DNA of 64,000 nt from Paenibacillus marchantiae (lineage in GTDB: Bacteria > Bacillota > Bacilli > Paenibacillales > Paenibacillaceae): the NCBI RefSeq assembly GCF_028771845.1, contig NZ_CP118270.1:6386001-6450000 (forward strand), written 5' to 3'. The notes under the pieces were generated by a model, which ran no database searches, had not been told where the DNA came from, and saw only the letters and a list, made by a program, of their open reading frames with translations. Positions 60,650 through 64,000 of the stretch are shown piece after piece (positions within the stretch are counted from its first letter, which is position 1; the number at the start of each line of letters is the position of its first letter). The position numbers were made by a program, and so were the translations under genes.

Positions 60650-63600
60650 TCAAAAATCAAACTCGAATTGCTGCGTATTCCATTCGCCTTCACTCTCGTT
60701 CTGCTGCTTAATTTTAATCTGATTCAATTTAATATCATGATCATCTCGAACCTGGCTCGCAATCTCAACGAAAGTTTCAACTATATATTCGACCATATCC
60801 TTGCTGAATTGGGAGGTATCATATTCGACCTGAATTTCCGTCCCTGTAGGGCTCTCCAAGATTCCAAATGTAAGATCCATCATGGCGCTGCCATCATCCA
60901 TAGTCTCATTAGCGACGATCTTCAATTCGTCAATATAGAACACAGAAGGCCGACACACTTCATAAGAAAACATGAAACGGAATAAAGGTGATCGTCCCGG
61001 AGCAGTAGCAATCCCAAGCTCTTCCACCAACTTATCCAACGGATAGAGCTGATGTTTCAATGCCTCCTGCATAATCATTTTTATTTGATTCAAATAGTCA
61101 TTATAGTTCATACTTCCATGTGGCTTGCTGCGTACAGGTAATGTATTAACAAACATGCCCATGGTATCGGAAAATTCCTGCTCCACCCTGCCTGAGACTG
61201 GTGTTCCTACAACGATATCCTCAGATCCCCATAGCAAATGCAAGGTACATTTGTATAAGGTAAGCAGTACATTAAATAAGGTTGTTTTCTTGTCGTTTGA
61301 TAAATCTGTCAAGTCTTCGAGGAGGGATTGGGGCAGGCTATATGAAACCGCTCCGCCTCTAAAGGACTGAACATGAGTATTTGTATTCAAGGCGATGGTA
61401 GGCTTAAAATCGCTAAAGGTCGTAAGCCAATAGTTTTTGTCAATGTCCAACATTTGTCGCTTGTAACGATCCGTTTCCCAATTCACATAATCATGATACT
61501 GGTATTCAATGGATGGCAATGTTTCTCCCCTAAGCAACGCCACCAGCTCACGTTCCAAAATCCCCATAGAGATTCCATCACTGATCAGATGTTGAATATT
61601 TATAACCAATACATGATGTTGATTCTCTATCCGTATTACTGCTGCCGAGAAGAGTGGTACTTCCCCAACAACATCGAAAGGCTGCAAAAACTGAGCCATT
61701 AACTGATCTCGCGTTTCGATTGTCGAATCAAACCAGTATAAAAAATTATCGTAATCTCCCATAAACTGCACAGGCATGCCTTTGTGATATCCAAAACGGT
61801 AACGCAATACGGAATGCCGCTCTATGATTGTTTTGAGAGCAGATTCAAGGCGTGAAAAATCAAATGCCCCAAACAAATCGAACTTACTTACAATGTTATA
61901 CGACATCCCGATGTTAGGATGTTGACTCAGTAGAAAGATTCTGTTTTGGGCTAAAGATAATGGATAACGAGCTCCGGTAATTACATTCGTCGCTATAAGT
62001 TTCTCTCTGTTCCTTCTGGACGATTTAGCAACTTCATTTGATAACGAAGCAATCGTTGGATTATCAAATACATCTTTGATTGTGAAGTAGATCTGATATT
62101 CCTTCTGCAAGAAATCCGCCAACTGCATAGCTTGTAACGAATTTCCGCCTAATTCAAAGAAATCATCCTCAATCCCGAATCCCTGCTTCTCCAAGAGATC
62201 AGACCAATAAACGGATATCTTCATTTCCATTTCGTTCCTTGGTAGAGTTATGGGATTCGCTTCCATACATTCGGCTAACTCAATCAACTTTCGACGATTT
62301 ATTTTGCCGTTTAATGTAAGGGGAAATGTATTTAGATGTACATATTTATAGGGCACACTATAAGAAGGAAGTTTTTGATTAAGATGGCTTTTAAGCTCTT
62401 CGATTGGCAGCTGTCTCTGCGAAACATAAAAAGCACACAAGTAGTTATTTGGGTGTTCTCCCAATGGCAGAACCGAAGCTCCTTCAATCTCAGAATATTT
62501 CAGCAAATTTTCTTCAACGTCTGATAATTCTATGCGATATCCTCTTATTTTCACTTGATCGTCAATTCTACCAACATACTCAAGCTCCCTCTCAGACGAC
62601 ATTCGCATTAAATCTCCAGACTTGTACATTTTTTGATTCGCAGCGAATGGGTTGTCCAGGAACCTCTCTTGGTTGAGTTCTTCTCGGTTCAAATAACCTC
62701 TTGCAACACCTGCTCCACCCACATACAGTTCGCCTATTCCACCTTGTGGAGAAAGCTGTCCATCTTTATTCAGCAAATATGTGCTCAAAGTAGGAATCGG
62801 TCTTCCAACACTTCGATTATCCGTAGCCATCTCCTCATGTCGAAGTTCCTTATATGTTGTAAAAACGGTTGTTTCTGTGATCCCATAAATATTTAAGATC
62901 TTTATTTCGGGATAAGCTTCATGAAAAGCAAGTAACCTTATCGGGTGAATCGCTTCACCTGAAGAAAGGACATATTTCAAAGGCAGATCCACGCCTTGCC
63001 CCAAAATGACTCTAATTAATGCATACAAAGCTCCCGGAGTTTGGTTAAGCACGGTTACCTTCTCCCGAATTAGCAACTGCAAAAATTCACGGTTATCGTA
63101 CACAGCCTCGTTTGGAACAATGACCAATCTGGCGCCTTTGAGAAGAGCCCCGTACATTTCCCATACTGAATAATCAAAGCTCAATGCATGAAACAGGGCC
63201 CAGACTTCCTGCTCATGAAATGGGAAGAACGGTGCTTCATTCTCAAACAATCTAACGATATTGGCGTGTGTGATCATAACTCCTTTAGGCTTGCCTGTAG
63301 TTCCAGATGTATAGATTAGGTATGCCAGATGTTCAGGTGTAGGGGCAATCGCCGGATTTGTTGTATCTCCGTTCTCATAAATCTCAACCAGATCACTCAA
63401 GCTTATTTTCTTTCCGGATGCATCGAATGCATCCCATACGTCAGATGGTAAGTCAGCGATAACAAATTCTGCACCGCAATCCTCCATAATGTAACGAATC
63501 AAATCATCAGAATACTTCGTATTAATGGGTACATATGCTGCCCCGACCTTTAGGATAGCCAGTATGCTGACGATCGCATGGATAGATCTGTCCATATGCA

Positions 63601-64000
63601 AGGCAACGAAATGCCCAGCAGATACGCCCTTGTTTAGTAAAGCATTGGCCACTTGGTTGCTACGTTCGTTCAGTTGACGATACGTAAGCGCTTCAACTTG
63701 ATCGTTAACAGCAATATGATCAGGTACTGTTGCAACCTGTTGTTCAAAAAGATGCTGAATCGTCTTGCCAACAGGGAATTCCATCTGTGTACGATCAAAC
63801 TCTCGGATGATATCGTCCACCTCTACTTGTCTCATAAAGTTAAGATTAGCAATTTTCTCATGAGGCTTTGACAAGATATCTGCAATTAAATGAACGAGAT
63901 ATTCACCGTGTTTTTCAATCGTATTTTTTGTATACAGACTGCTATTAAACTCAAGTTTAATTAACATGTCATCTGTATGTTCGAACACTTCGATCAGTAA
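60650..64000 (-). CDS. NRPS, 3' part (C-end, A, T, C); runs off the right edge
   Basis: The frame is open to base 64000, so the N-terminus lies outside the window. The visible part holds the end of a condensation domain, an adenylation domain (A3 LIYTSGTTGKPKG, then YKSGDL and the YRIEL end), a carrier domain (ELGGNSLQAM) and a complete condensation domain whose active motif reads QHLISDG (first His replaced by Gln, catalytic second His kept). The adenylation residues read DYWNLSIVF, nearest in my memory to the Thr code DFWNIGMVH, so Thr or a beta-hydroxy relative is a weak prediction. It ends 80 bases before the next synthetase gene, which starts with a C-lobe half domain. Confidence 0.92.
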   Translation of the reverse strand, partial: LLIEVFEHTDDMLIKLEFNSSLYTKNTIEKHGEYLVHLIADILSKPHEKIANLNFMRQVEVDDIIREFDRTQMEFPVGKTIQHLFEQQVATVPDHIAVNDQVEALTYRQLNERSNQVANALLNKGVSAGHFVALHMDRSIHAIVSILAILKVGAAYVPINTKYSDDLIRYIMEDCGAEFVIADLPSDVWDAFDASGKKISLSDLVEIYENGDTTNPAIAPTPEHLAYLIYTSGTTGKPKGVMITHANIVRLFENEAPFFPFHEQEVWALFHALSFDYSVWEMYGALLKGARLVIVPNEAVYDNREFLQLLIREKVTVLNQTPGALYALIRVILGQGVDLPLKYVLSSGEAIHPIRLLAFHEAYPEIKILNIYGITETTVFTTYKELRHEEMATDNRSVGRPIPTLSTYLLNKDGQLSPQGGIGELYVGGAGVARGYLNREELNQERFLDNPFAANQKMYKSGDLMRMSSERELEYVGRIDDQVKIRGYRIELSDVEENLLKYSEIEGASVLPLGEHPNNYLCAFYVSQRQLPIEELKSHLNQKLPSYSVPYKYVHLNTFPLTLNGKINRRKLIELAECMEANPITLPRNEMEMKISVYWSDLLEKQGFGIEDDFFELGGNSLQAMQLADFLQKEYQIYFTIKDVFDNPTIASLSNEVAKSSRRNREKLIATNVITGARYPLSLAQNRIFLLSQHPNIGMSYNIVSKFDLFGAFDFSRLESALKTIIERHSVLRYRFGYHKGMPVQFMGDYDNFLYWFDSTIETRDQLMAQFLQPFDVVGEVPLFSAAVIRIENQHHVLVINIQHLISDGISMGILERELVALLRGETLPSIEYQYHDYVNWETDRYKRQMLDIDKNYWLTTFSDFKPTIALNTNTHVQSFRGGAVSYSLPQSLLEDLTDLSNDKKTTLFNVLLTLYKCTLHLLWGSEDIVVGTPVSGRVEQEFSDTMGMFVNTLPVRSKPHGSMNYNDYLNQIKMIMQEALKHQLYPLDKLVEELGIATAPGRSPLFRFMFSYEVCRPSVFYIDELKIVANETMDDGSAMMDLTFGILESPTGTEIQVEYDTSQFSKDMVEYIVETFVEIASQVRDDHDIKLNQIKIKQQNESEGEWNTQQFEFDF

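Overview
The window looks like chromosomal DNA of a low-to-mid GC Bacillota, most likely Paenibacillus. The evidence is strong AGGAGG-type ribosome sites, sigma-A promoters, a Bacillus-type LexA box, a feu-like iron-siderophore operon beside a Btr-like regulator, and a large NRPS/PKS cluster. The genus is inferred from gene content; no database search was possible.

Region 1 (1-20.8 kb) is mostly housekeeping and stress genes. It holds an SOS-type promoter with a 66-residue protein, a cyclase-family hydrolase, a DJ-1/PfpI protein, an MDR oxidoreductase, a PhzF protein, an alpha/beta hydrolase and a Kht-like K+/H+ antiporter operon with a leader peptide. It continues with glutamate dehydrogenase, a cysteine-cluster/pentapeptide protein, meso-diaminopimelate dehydrogenase and exonuclease III. 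Next is a Fur-box-associated siderophore uptake locus: AraC-SBP regulator, binding lipoprotein, two permeases and a serine esterase, with a second esterase alongside.

Region 2 (20.8-35 kb) is accessory. An intact IS3-family element (20819-22262, 3-bp target duplication) appears to sit in the loop of the terminator of a sugar-type ABC operon. That operon also encodes an amidohydrolase and an argininosuccinate-lyase-like enzyme, divergent from a flavin amine oxidase. A GH30 galactanase-like enzyme follows, then a decaying polysaccharide locus: a GH43 gene split by an in-frame TAA, a fragment resembling the C-terminus of a GH35 beta-galactosidase, and a frameshifted BtrH-like/kinase chimera.

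Region 3 (35-64 kb, all minus strand, visibly AT-richer) is the 3' part of a hybrid NRPS/PKS cluster that runs off the right edge. In order of transcription it encodes ...A-T-C, C'-A-T-C-A(Asn)-T-C-A-T-C', an FkbH-like protein, a discrete acyltransferase, KS-ACP-C, an asparagine synthetase, a stand-alone A-T, a BtrH-like acyltransferase, a type II thioesterase, a free ACP and two ABC exporter half-proteins. No type I thioesterase or reductase domain is visible. Transfer of the finished chain by the BtrH-like acyltransferase is therefore a reasonable but unproven release route. Half-condensation domains at both ends of the 3118-residue synthetase and the FkbH carrier-like tail without a serine are the most unusual architectural features.
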